This document shows positions 16,280 through 22,631 of a stretch of DNA of 22,631 bases, piece after piece. Source of the DNA: Amoebophilaceae bacterium (GTDB lineage Bacteria; Bacteroidota; Bacteroidia; Cytophagales; Amoebophilaceae); NCBI GenBank assembly GCA_023257955.1, contig JALRAY010000011.1:1-22631 (forward strand), written 5' to 3'. The translations under genes were made by a program, and so were the position numbers. Every line of letters starts with the position of its first letter. Positions within the stretch are counted from its first letter, which is position 1. The notes beneath the pieces are model-generated. The model made no database searches. It was not told where the DNA came from and saw nothing but the letters and a program-made list of their open reading frames with translations.

Positions 16280-17746
16280 TCATTTATGCGCCACTATGCC
16301 TAAGCAGGCTTTTACTAGCTGTATTTCTTCTTTGTTTTCCGTCATCACCATCAACTTATCGCCTTGGTAAAGCCGTGTATCGCCCCGTGGGATGATGTAG
16401 TTTTCGCCTCTAGAGATGACAGTTATCAAAGCATTTTTAGGGAAATTCAGCTCTACTAATTTTTTACCTTCTACTTGCGTATTGCGTGGCACACTTACTT
16501 CCACAAATTCTGTTTTAATATCGCTAGGGAAGTCTACGGCTTTATGTTCATCAGATTCTGGCGCTTCCAGTTTCAGCCATTTGGCCAAAGGCGATAAGGT
16601 AGTGCCTTGTAAAAGTATGGAAGTGAGGACAATAAAGAATACGATATGAAAAATGGTATCTGCTTTTTCAATATTGATGAGTAGGGGATGTGTAGCAAAT
16701 ACAATGGGTACGGCGCCGCGTAAGCCCACCCAGGAGATAAATAGTTTTTGTTTGAACCCAGTCTTTGATAATGTTAATGCAGAAAAAACACTCAACGGCC
16801 GTATAACAAACATTAATACCCCAGAGATTAGTAGACCGATTCCTACAATGGGGATTAACTTGGAGGGGGAAACTAAAAGCCCCATACTCAAGAACATCGC
16901 TACTTGCATCAACCAGCATATACCATCATAGAAACGGATCAAACTGTTTTTATGTATAAAGTTTCTACTTCCTAGCATAATACCTGCTATATAGACTGCT
17001 AAGAACCCATTACCATGAATGAAGTTAGTAGCCGAATAGGTGAATAAAATCATTGCCAAGGTAATACCAGGGTATAATGCCTCATACGCTAGTTGAATTC
17101 TATTCACAATCAATATCATGCTTTGCCCGATCAATAGGCCAACGAGTCCGCCCAAAAACATTTCTTGCAGAAAAGCGGGAATAATTGACCACATACTAGC
17201 CCCTTCCTTCCCTATAAGCATATTCGAAAAAAATATCAAAAGGAAATATGCCATCGCATCGTTACTCCCAGACTCTAGTTCTAAGGTAGGAATAAGATTA
17301 TCCTTCAGATTTAAATTTTTAGAGCGTAAAATAGAAAATACCGCAGCCGCATCCGTAGAAGAAACAATAGCCCCCATCAACATACTTTCTATCAAATTAA
17401 AATCAGTTACCCAGTGAATAAAGTAACCAATGCCAAAAGTAGTCACCAATACACCGATGGTAGATAAGGCTATTCCGTTCCAAAGTATAGGTTTAATATG
17501 ACTGTATTCCGTCTCTAGTCCGCCTGCAAACAAGATAAACGTCAGCGTGACAGTGCCTAGCACTTTCGCCACATAAGGATTATCAAACTGAATGCCCCCC
17601 AATCCATCAGAGCCCGCTAGCATGCCGATGGCTAAGAAAATTAAAAGCGTGGGAATACCTAAACGGCTAGAGAGTTTACTAGCTAGGATGCTAATGAAGA
17701 GAAGAAAAGAACCGACAATTAAAATTCCATCTACAGTAAAATTCAT
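16280..17746 (-). CDS. K+/H+ (or Na+/H+) antiporter of the CvrA/NhaP2 type with C-terminal RCK_C domain
   Basis: The protein has 488 aa with about a dozen transmembrane helices over residues 5-390, a CPA1-family exchanger. Conserved membrane motifs are SSTDAAAVFSIL with Asp132, and LESGSNDAMAYFLL with Asn162/Asp163, the ion-binding pair. After the membrane part comes a cytosolic TrkA-C/RCK_C-like domain (about 400-485): VEVSVPRNTQVEGKKLVELNFPKNALI, then DTRLYQGDKLMVMTE. Homologues called CvrA or NhaP2 expel K+ or Na+ in exchange for protons and help with volume and pH control. Ion specificity cannot be read from the sequence. The ATG start is clear. Confidence 0.9.
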   Translation of the reverse strand: MNFTVDGILIVGSFLLFISILASKLSSRLGIPTLLIFLAIGMLAGSDGLGGIQFDNPYVAKVLGTVTLTFILFAGGLETEYSHIKPILWNGIALSTIGVLVTTFGIGYFIHWVTDFNLIESMLMGAIVSSTDAAAVFSILRSKNLNLKDNLIPTLELESGSNDAMAYFLLIFFSNMLIGKEGASMWSIIPAFLQEMFLGGLVGLLIGQSMILIVNRIQLAYEALYPGITLAMILFTYSATNFIHGNGFLAVYIAGIMLGSRNFIHKNSLIRFYDGICWLMQVAMFLSMGLLVSPSKLIPIVGIGLLISGVLMFVIRPLSVFSALTLSKTGFKQKLFISWVGLRGAVPIVFATHPLLINIEKADTIFHIVFFIVLTSILLQGTTLSPLAKWLKLEAPESDEHKAVDFPSDIKTEFVEVSVPRNTQVEGKKLVELNFPKNALITVISRGENYIIPRGDTRLYQGDKLMVMTENKEEIQLVKACLGIVAHK

Positions 17747-18087
17747 AAGAATAAGGTGTTGATATATTAAGTTAGTAACATTAAAAACGCATTAGGTAAA
17801 GTCTTTAAGGATAAGCGTTAAGTATGTAATAAACCTTGTTGCATGCATATACTTTAAAGCCTACCAATCTTCGAATACGGCAAATAAAGCTATTTACTAT
17901 TAGCGTTCTTCCGAAACTTAAAATGAAAATTCAGATTTATTAAATTCTAACGATAAGATTAACCCCAAATGCAACTTTTGCTCCAATGCTTAATCCTAAT
18001 CTTGGAGTGTGAAGGTTATGGCCTGTCATCAATTAAGCCGAATTCGATTCCTTAATGTGAATTGTAACCAGCTCCTATTAGTCCTGG
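17747..18087. other. Intergenic region between the antiporter and the second Rpn-like gene
   Basis: About 340 bases, rich in A+T, without a credible gene. A 14-base string, ATTAAGCCGAATTC at 18032-18045, recurs with one extra base at 20753-20767 just upstream of the ankyrin gene, hinting at leader sequence shared between accessory genes. No clear terminator is seen. Confidence 0.35.
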
Positions 18088-18993
18088 CTATTTGCGCGGT
18101 GATAGCCTCTCTATGTCTTCCCTACTTAAGCCGGTAGATTTTATAATAATTGCGTGATCTACACCCAAGGATAGTAATTCTTTGGCAGTTGCTAAAGATG
18201 CTTCTTTTTTCCCTTTTTCTATGCCCAGTTGCTCTCCTTCTTCTCTTCCTTCTTCTCTGCCTTCTTTTCTTCCTTCTTCTTTCACTTCTTCTTGAAAACT
18301 GAAATTATTGATTAAAAAGTCTTCGCGTTGCATGTATGCATTAGATTCTTCTTCTGTTAAATTGGATTTATCTAATAACAAGAAAGCTTCTTTTATGGGT
18401 TCTTCTTTTTCTAATATTTTAGGGACAGCATCAAATTGGTCTACATTTTTTAAAAAGTAAAGCCATTTATCCATCTTGTTAAATAGTTCTACTTCTTGTT
18501 TTTTGAATTTTGGTAATTCTACAAATATTACTTGGATGATATCTTTATCAAAATATTCATCAAAGTCTTCTTTCGACATCATGGTATAGGTTGTAACAAC
18601 TCTATCACGATTCTTTCGTAGAATAAAATTTACAATGTTTAAGGATATAACATCAGCTACTTTATGATATTTTTCGCCTCTACGTAACTGAGATGCAAAA
18701 GTATGAGCTGTATTATACATAACTCTTCTAGAAAAGTCCCTAGTCTGGCACATTTGCATTTCTATCAATATTTTCTTCTTGTCTGATAGTTGAACTTTCA
18801 CATCTACATAGCTATCCTTCGACCGCATGGTAAGGGGAGAATTATTGGGATTTAATATTTCTAGGGTTTCTATTTGAGCACCTGCTTCAAATGGGATAAC
18901 ACTATTTAGAAAATCTATTAATATGTCTTTATGTTTATCATCTCCAAATACTCTTTTGAAGGCTGTATCTACTTTTACGTCTATAAATTCCAT
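18088..18993 (-). CDS. Rpn family PD-(D/E)XK nuclease (TIGR01784-type putative transposase)
   Basis: The 301-aa protein belongs to a second branch of the Rpn/PDDEXK transposase-like group, quite different in sequence from the one at 2355. The hallmark opening is VKVDTAFKRVFGDDKHKDIL. The nuclease core follows: SYVDVKVQLSDKKKILIEMQM with D64, E78 and Q80, then RVMYNTAHTFASQL. The tail is a glutamate/glycine/arginine repeat (KEEGRKEGREEGREEGEQ) before a short helical module ending IERLSPRK. Members are often multicopy in host-associated bacteria. The ATG start is clear and the frame is intact. No terminal inverted repeats were identified, so it may be a stand-alone nuclease gene. Confidence 0.88.
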   Translation of the reverse strand: MEFIDVKVDTAFKRVFGDDKHKDILIDFLNSVIPFEAGAQIETLEILNPNNSPLTMRSKDSYVDVKVQLSDKKKILIEMQMCQTRDFSRRVMYNTAHTFASQLRRGEKYHKVADVISLNIVNFILRKNRDRVVTTYTMMSKEDFDEYFDKDIIQVIFVELPKFKKQEVELFNKMDKWLYFLKNVDQFDAVPKILEKEEPIKEAFLLLDKSNLTEEESNAYMQREDFLINNFSFQEEVKEEGRKEGREEGREEGEQLGIEKGKKEASLATAKELLSLGVDHAIIIKSTGLSREDIERLSPRK

Positions 18994-19410
18994 AATATAT
19001 CTGGGGTAAGTTTGTTGTAAAATTCCTGAATTTTGAATGCTTACTAAAGAATAGAGCGCCTCCGAAACTCGAAATTATAGCCTTCTTATCAAAAAGAACG
19101 CATATCCTAGAATGGATATAGAAGAACTCTATTGAAGCGCTACCAATCATAAGCCTTGAAATAAGGCCATATAGCATGTTTTTAGAACTTAGGCAACAAA
19201 GCCTTTTGGAGTCATAAGTAGTACAAGATTAAAGGTTAAAATCAGTTTATACAATGTAACATGCCTGCAAGGCCTAACCGTTAATGGGTTAAAGATAGGT
19301 TAGCTTGTGTATATATGCAAGGAGGTTACTAACTCCAAAAACTAGTCTTTTGTTTGAGAGGTAGCTATGCCCTAGCCCCAAGGCATATACACTATCTACT
19401 TTAGCGAGCG
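18994..19410. other. Intergenic region between the second Rpn gene and the ankyrin gene
   Basis: About 417 bases without a credible gene. It contains an orphan copy of the ankyrin gene leader at 19204-19232, whose ATG opens a frame that stops after eight codons. The remainder shows no recognisable ankyrin relic in any frame I examined. Confidence 0.4.
19204..19232 (-). repeat. Orphan copy of the ankyrin-gene leader (29 nt)
   Basis: On the minus strand this matches 25 of 29 bases of the leader and start of the ankyrin gene at 20729-20757, including an ATG ACT start context. Here the frame reads MTPKGFVA and stops at 19189. It lies downstream of the ankyrin gene, so together the two copies form an imperfect direct repeat around it. 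Confidence 0.7.
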
Positions 19411-20712
19411 CTATCCCTCCATCAATACCGCCACAACCTCTGGATGATTATTGCTCCGCGCAAGATCTAATGGTGTTTCTCCTGCCTGCGTTTTCGCTTG
19501 TTGATCAGCGCCACATGCTAGCAATTCCTTGATGACATTTTTATGGCCATTTTGTGCTGCTATATGCAGGGGAGTCCATAGATCTTCTGCTCTAGCCTCC
19601 ACATTAGCATTGGCGCTTATCAATGCCTGGAGGGCTTCTGTATGCCCGTTTTGTGCTGCTAAATGTAGGGGGGTAGGTTCATTTACTGCTTTAGCCTCCA
19701 AATCCGACTTTGCGTTTATTAATACCTTGATGACATCTGTATGGCCATATTCTGCTGCTATATGTAGGGGCGTCCATAGATCTTCTTCTCTAGCCTCCAC
19801 ATTAGCATTGGCGCTTATCAATGCCTGGAGAGCTTCTGTATGCCCGTTTAGTGCTGCTAATTGTAGGGGAGTATATTCCCATTGATCTTTAACCTCTACA
19901 TCCGCTTTCGCGTTTATTAATACCTTGATGGTCTCTGTATGACCGTTTAGTGCTGCTAATTGCAGGGGAGTATATTCCCATTGATCTTTAGCCTCCACAT
20001 CCGCCTTCGCGTTTATCAATTCCTGGAGAGCTTCTATATGGCCGGCTTCTGCTGCAAAATGTAAGGACGTCCGTTGGTTTTTTTCTTTAGCCTCCACATT
20101 AGCATTGGCGCTTATTAATGCCTTGATGGTCTCTGTATGGCCGTTGTGTGTTGCTATATGTAGGGGGGTAAATTGATTTTCTTGTTTAGCCTCCAGATCA
20201 GCGTTGACGCTTCTCAATATCTGTAGGGTATCTGTATTCCCGTTTATTGCTGCCAAATGTAGAGGGGTAAATTGCCATTGATCTCTAGCCTCCAGATCAG
20301 CGTTAGCGCTTATCAATTCCTGGAGAGCCTCTGTATGACCTTTGAATGCTGCTATATGTAGGGGCGTCCGTTGATCTTCTTCTTTAGCTTCCAAATCAGC
20401 GTTGACGTTTATCAATGCCTGCAGGGCATCTTTATGGTCGCTTATTGCTGCAAAATGTAGGGGCGTCCATTGATTTTTTTGCCTTGCCTCCACATTAGCA
20501 TTGGCGCTTATCAATGCCTGGAGAACATCTTTATGGCCGCTTATTGCTGCAAAATGTAGGGGGGTAGCTTGATTTTCTTGTTTCGCCTCCACATCAGCGT
20601 TGGCGCTTATCAATTCTTTGAGAGTCTCTGTATGGCCGTTTTCTGCTGCAAAATGTAGGGGGGTGGCTTGATTTACTTGCCTAACCTCCACATCTGCTTT
20701 GGCCTTTAGCAA
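19411..20712 (-). CDS. Ankyrin-repeat protein (13 repeats), likely host-interaction protein
   Basis: The open frame gives 433 aa made almost wholly of 33-residue ankyrin repeats: twelve complete units of the pattern TPLHxAAxxGHTExLxxLIxANADVEAK and a final shorter one (AGETPLDLARSNNHPEVV). No other domain, signal peptide or membrane segment is present. Such proteins bind host or bacterial partners and are often secreted effectors in intracellular symbionts; that role is inferred. In the continuous frame the only start is TTG at 20712. An ATG at 20740 opens the natural cap MTAK but is one base out of frame across an A7 run (20726-20732); six As would give MTAKNKITQLLKAKADVEV directly. The gene may use slippage, be a recent frameshift, or carry a sequencing error. 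Confidence 0.85.
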   Translation of the reverse strand: MLKAKADVEVRQVNQATPLHFAAENGHTETLKELISANADVEAKQENQATPLHFAAISGHKDVLQALISANANVEARQKNQWTPLHFAAISDHKDALQALINVNADLEAKEEDQRTPLHIAAFKGHTEALQELISANADLEARDQWQFTPLHLAAINGNTDTLQILRSVNADLEAKQENQFTPLHIATHNGHTETIKALISANANVEAKEKNQRTSLHFAAEAGHIEALQELINAKADVEAKDQWEYTPLQLAALNGHTETIKVLINAKADVEVKDQWEYTPLQLAALNGHTEALQALISANANVEAREEDLWTPLHIAAEYGHTDVIKVLINAKSDLEAKAVNEPTPLHLAAQNGHTEALQALISANANVEARAEDLWTPLHIAAQNGHKNVIKELLACGADQQAKTQAGETPLDLARSNNHPEVVAVLMEG

Positions 20713-20725
20713 TTGGGTAATCTTG

Positions 20726-20740
20726 TTTTTTTGCAGTCAT
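20726..20740 (-). other. Out-of-frame ATG and A7 homopolymer at the ankyrin gene start
   Basis: ATG occupies 20740-20738 on the minus strand, followed by ACT, GC and seven As (20732-20726). As written the ATG frame gives MTAKKQDYPIAKGQSRCGG and stops. Loss of one A joins it to the ankyrin frame. Homopolymers of this kind permit transcriptional or replication slippage. Confidence 0.7.
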
Positions 20741-20757
20741 AAGTATTGCAGGATTAA
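20729..20757 (-). repeat. Ankyrin-gene leader, upstream copy of the 29-nt repeat
   Basis: This is the copy at the ankyrin gene's own 5' end. It covers the ATG ACT start context and the bases just before it. The second copy at 19204-19232 differs at four positions. Confidence 0.7.
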
Positions 20758-21009
20758 GCCGAAATTCTACATCTAAAAGCTTACCACCCTACAGGTTATT
20801 ACGAAAGCAATAATTTATCACAGAAGGCTGTTTGTAACTTTTAAGCAGTAATGTTATCAACGCTATTAGAAGATATTTTAAATTTTACAATCTCAATTTT
20901 TCGAGTTTTTTAACACATGTTGGAGGGTAACTGAAGTTACTTGGTTTTTTACATACCCAAAATTTTTATTCCATTTTTTATAATCCCAGGTGCGGGATGT
21001 CGGTTTTAT
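20758..21009. other. Intergenic region upstream of the ankyrin gene and downstream of dcu
   Basis: About 250 strongly A+T-rich bases with no gene. No TAnnTTTG element was found at a useful distance from the ankyrin start, so its promoter is not identified. T runs on the plus strand are present, but no convincing terminator stem was noted. Confidence 0.35.
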
Positions 21010-22329
21010 CTATAGAAAATAATGAACTAACCCAATAGCAATGAGCGAAGCTGAAATAGTGGCTACCAGGCCTGGTAACATAAAGCTGTGGTTTAGCATG
21101 TATTTGCCTATTCTAGTAGTGCCTGTATCATCCAAGTTGATAGCGGCTAGTAAGGTAGGGTAATTGGGGATAAAAAAGATACCATTAGCTGCAGGTGTCG
21201 CTGCCAATAAGATAGCAGGGGGTATCCCTAGTGCAACGCCTAATGGCATCAAGGCACGTAGGGTAGCTGTATGACTGGCTAATAACATGGACATAAAAAA
21301 GAGCAGGATGGCAAATTGCCACGGGTGCGCTGCAATCTGTTGTTGAGCAAGTGCTATAATAGCAGCCTTGTTCGCATGGATGAAGGTATCTCCTAGCCAG
21401 GCAATTCCCAAAATAGATATCACGGCCTGTATACCAGATGTAAATCCACCTGCTTTTACAATAGTTGTAGCTTTTACCTTTGCTATCAGCGTAATAATGG
21501 CTGCTACACTGAGCATAGACATGGAAATAATAACGGGCATCTCTAAAGGGCTTTCAACTCCATTTACTTCCCACCTAGGAATATATTTTTTCCAGATACC
21601 AAAGAATATAATCGTCAAAATACCCATTAAGAAAACTACTAGCGCACGCTTGGCTCTAGCAAAATCGTCTGCTGGCGTTGCGGCTTGGGTGGCTGCTGCA
21701 TTCTCTTTTTGGGCGGTTAGATAGGCTGCATAGGAAGGTTCATCTTTCAATTCTTTTCCCATTTTGCTGGCTACAATCGTTGCCAAGATAGTGCCGCCTA
21801 ACGTTGAGGGGATTAGGATGGATAATATGGTAGATAATTCAATGCCTTTGGAGGCAAAGATGCCTACTACAACAGCCATAGGCGCAGAGATAGGGCTGGA
21901 TATAGCTGCTTGCTGGGAAGCTATTACGGTTGCGGCTAAGGGACGTTCAGGCCGAACGCCTTTTTCTCTCGCCACGGTAGCGATTACCGGTAATATGGCA
22001 TAGATAACGTGTCCTGTTCCTGCTAGGAGCACAAAGAAGTAAGAGATGAGTGGAGCTAAAAATGTAATGCGATTAGGATATTTATGGATAGCTTTCTCCG
22101 CTAAGCTGTTTAAATACTTTAATCCTCCTGCCACTTCCAAAGCGCTTACTGCTATTACCAGTGACATGATAATGAGTACGAGTGGGAGGGGAGGGGAGGT
22201 AGGTTTAATATGAAAGACAAAGGTTAAGATGGCTAACCCTAATCCTCCCATAAGACCTAAACCTATACCTTGTAACCTTGTCCCTATGATAATGACACTT
22301 AATAAAACGAAAACTTGTAACCCAATCAT
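21010..22329 (-). CDS. Anaerobic C4-dicarboxylate transporter, DcuA/DcuB family
   Basis: The ATG at 22329 gives 439 aa beginning MIGLQVFVLLSVIIIGTRLQGIGLGLMGGLG, which is the family start; a TTG further upstream is not needed. The protein is hydrophobic throughout, with about ten or more helices. FLAPLISYFFVLLAGTGHVIYAILPVIATVAREKGVRPERPLAATVIASQQAAISSPISAPMA is the conserved core. Dcu carriers take up or exchange fumarate, malate, succinate and aspartate. In a reduced symbiont it more likely exchanges host dicarboxylates or aspartate than supports fumarate respiration, which is inference. DcuA and DcuB cannot be told apart by eye. It lies alone, with no aspartase or fumarase beside it. Confidence 0.93.
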   Translation of the reverse strand: MIGLQVFVLLSVIIIGTRLQGIGLGLMGGLGLAILTFVFHIKPTSPPLPLVLIIMSLVIAVSALEVAGGLKYLNSLAEKAIHKYPNRITFLAPLISYFFVLLAGTGHVIYAILPVIATVAREKGVRPERPLAATVIASQQAAISSPISAPMAVVVGIFASKGIELSTILSILIPSTLGGTILATIVASKMGKELKDEPSYAAYLTAQKENAAATQAATPADDFARAKRALVVFLMGILTIIFFGIWKKYIPRWEVNGVESPLEMPVIISMSMLSVAAIITLIAKVKATTIVKAGGFTSGIQAVISILGIAWLGDTFIHANKAAIIALAQQQIAAHPWQFAILLFFMSMLLASHTATLRALMPLGVALGIPPAILLAATPAANGIFFIPNYPTLLAAINLDDTGTTRIGKYMLNHSFMLPGLVATISASLIAIGLVHYFL

Positions 22330-22425
22330 GTAATGAATATATATAAAGTGCAAGGTTAGCAAACACGGGATGTATAATCTCTATTCCGTTGATATCATGC
22401 CTTGCGCGTGTGTTGAAAATGCAAT

Positions 22426-22441
22426 GGTAAAATTTTTTACC
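22426..22441. other. Small perfect palindrome upstream of dcu
   Basis: GGTAAAA pairs with TTTTACC around TT, about 100 bases before the dcu start codon. A second small inverted repeat, GGTGG (22506-22510) and CCACC (22517-22521), follows. They could be an operator or a terminator for the region, but neither role is shown. Confidence 0.3.
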
Positions 22442-22552
22442 GCAGCAAAGCTATCAACTATTTGTTTCTTTTCATAATTCCGGTAACAATATTTATGTAG
22501 TAAAGGGTGGCAGTTACCACCATCGTCGTGAAAAAACGTGGGTATTATCTTT

Positions 22553-22631
22553 ATTAGGACTTTCGCACATTGGCATTTAATTACGAATGATTGACATCAA
22601 CTAACCCTATAAAATCACTACCGTATGACAC
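22553..22631. repeat. Right arm of the ~78-nt inverted repeat
   Basis: This is the reverse complement of 41-118 with one additional base and otherwise identical. It contains the leader and the first bases of another Rpn-like gene, which continues past the right edge. The repeat probably extends into that gene. Confidence 0.9.
22625..22631 (+). CDS. Rpn/YhgA-like gene, first codons only (cut by window edge)
   Basis: ATGACAC at the extreme right edge equals the first seven bases of the Rpn-like gene at 1-47 (M-T, then the first base of the Q codon), preceded by the same leader. By this identity a paralogue starts here on the plus strand. Nothing more of it can be seen. Confidence 0.5.

Noticed and set aside
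17905..19085. Possible direct repeats flanking the second Rpn gene (similar CCGAAACT strings near 17910 and 19062).
   Set aside because: Only about 13 of 17 bases match in an A+T-rich context. This is too weak for an insertion-site duplication.
18938..19177. Reverse-strand ORF of 79 codons overlapping the start of the second Rpn gene.
   Set aside because: It overlaps a well-supported gene, has no recognisable motif and no good start. It is probably chance.
19411..20712. Tandem ~99-nt periodicity considered as a CRISPR-like or satellite array.
   Set aside because: The period equals 33 codons and translates into canonical ankyrin repeats without interruption, so it is coding repetition.

Overview
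The window looks like a chromosomal segment from a host-dependent Bacteroidota bacterium of the Amoebophilaceae type (Cardinium / Amoebophilus relatives). The case rests on several things together: a DUF6452-DUF6048 gene pair, which I know only from Bacteroidota; a very large TamB protein of the Bacteroidota type; a TAnnTTTG-type promoter in front of a tRNA; a long ankyrin-repeat protein; several Rpn/YhgA-like PD-(D/E)XK nuclease (putative transposase) genes; and a C4-dicarboxylate exchanger suited to life on host metabolites. The species cannot be fixed from the sequence alone.

Layout, left to right. At 1-118 the 5' end of an Rpn-like gene runs off the left edge, preceded by a leader of about 78 nt that recurs inverted at the right edge (22553-22631). 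At 215-2298 are sufD and sufC (minus strand), with neither sufB nor sufS beside them. At 2355-3308 is a full-length Rpn/YhgA-like gene, and at 3383-4684 a sigma-54-type AAA+ activator without a receiver domain. At 4862-5233 is a small membrane protein of unknown function. At 5347-9083 is a minus-strand envelope cluster whose transcription order is rseP, a predicted outer-membrane barrel, a DUF6452 lipoprotein and DUF6048. At 9455-15507 the strand switches to plus: tRNA-Phe(GAA), a doubtful small ORF, fabH and tamB. At 15565-17746 psd and a CvrA/NhaP2-type antiporter return to the minus strand. At 18088-20740 lie a second type of Rpn nuclease gene and an ankyrin-repeat gene of 13 repeats. At 21010-22329 is a DcuA/B-type transporter. 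The right edge holds the first codons of another Rpn-like gene.

The central part is mostly housekeeping and envelope biology: Fe-S assembly, intramembrane proteolysis, fatty-acid initiation, phosphatidylethanolamine synthesis, outer-membrane traffic and ion balance. The mobile or host-interaction layer is made of the Rpn-like genes, the ankyrin gene with a duplicated leader, and the inverted repeats that bound the segment. The most useful observations are the inverted Rpn leaders that could flip about 22.5 kb, the ankyrin gene whose likely native ATG is out of frame by one base at an A7 run, the isolated suf genes, and the small WWNDLR membrane protein, which reminds me of a family in giant viruses. 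I did not find a clearly new multi-gene defence or secretion system.
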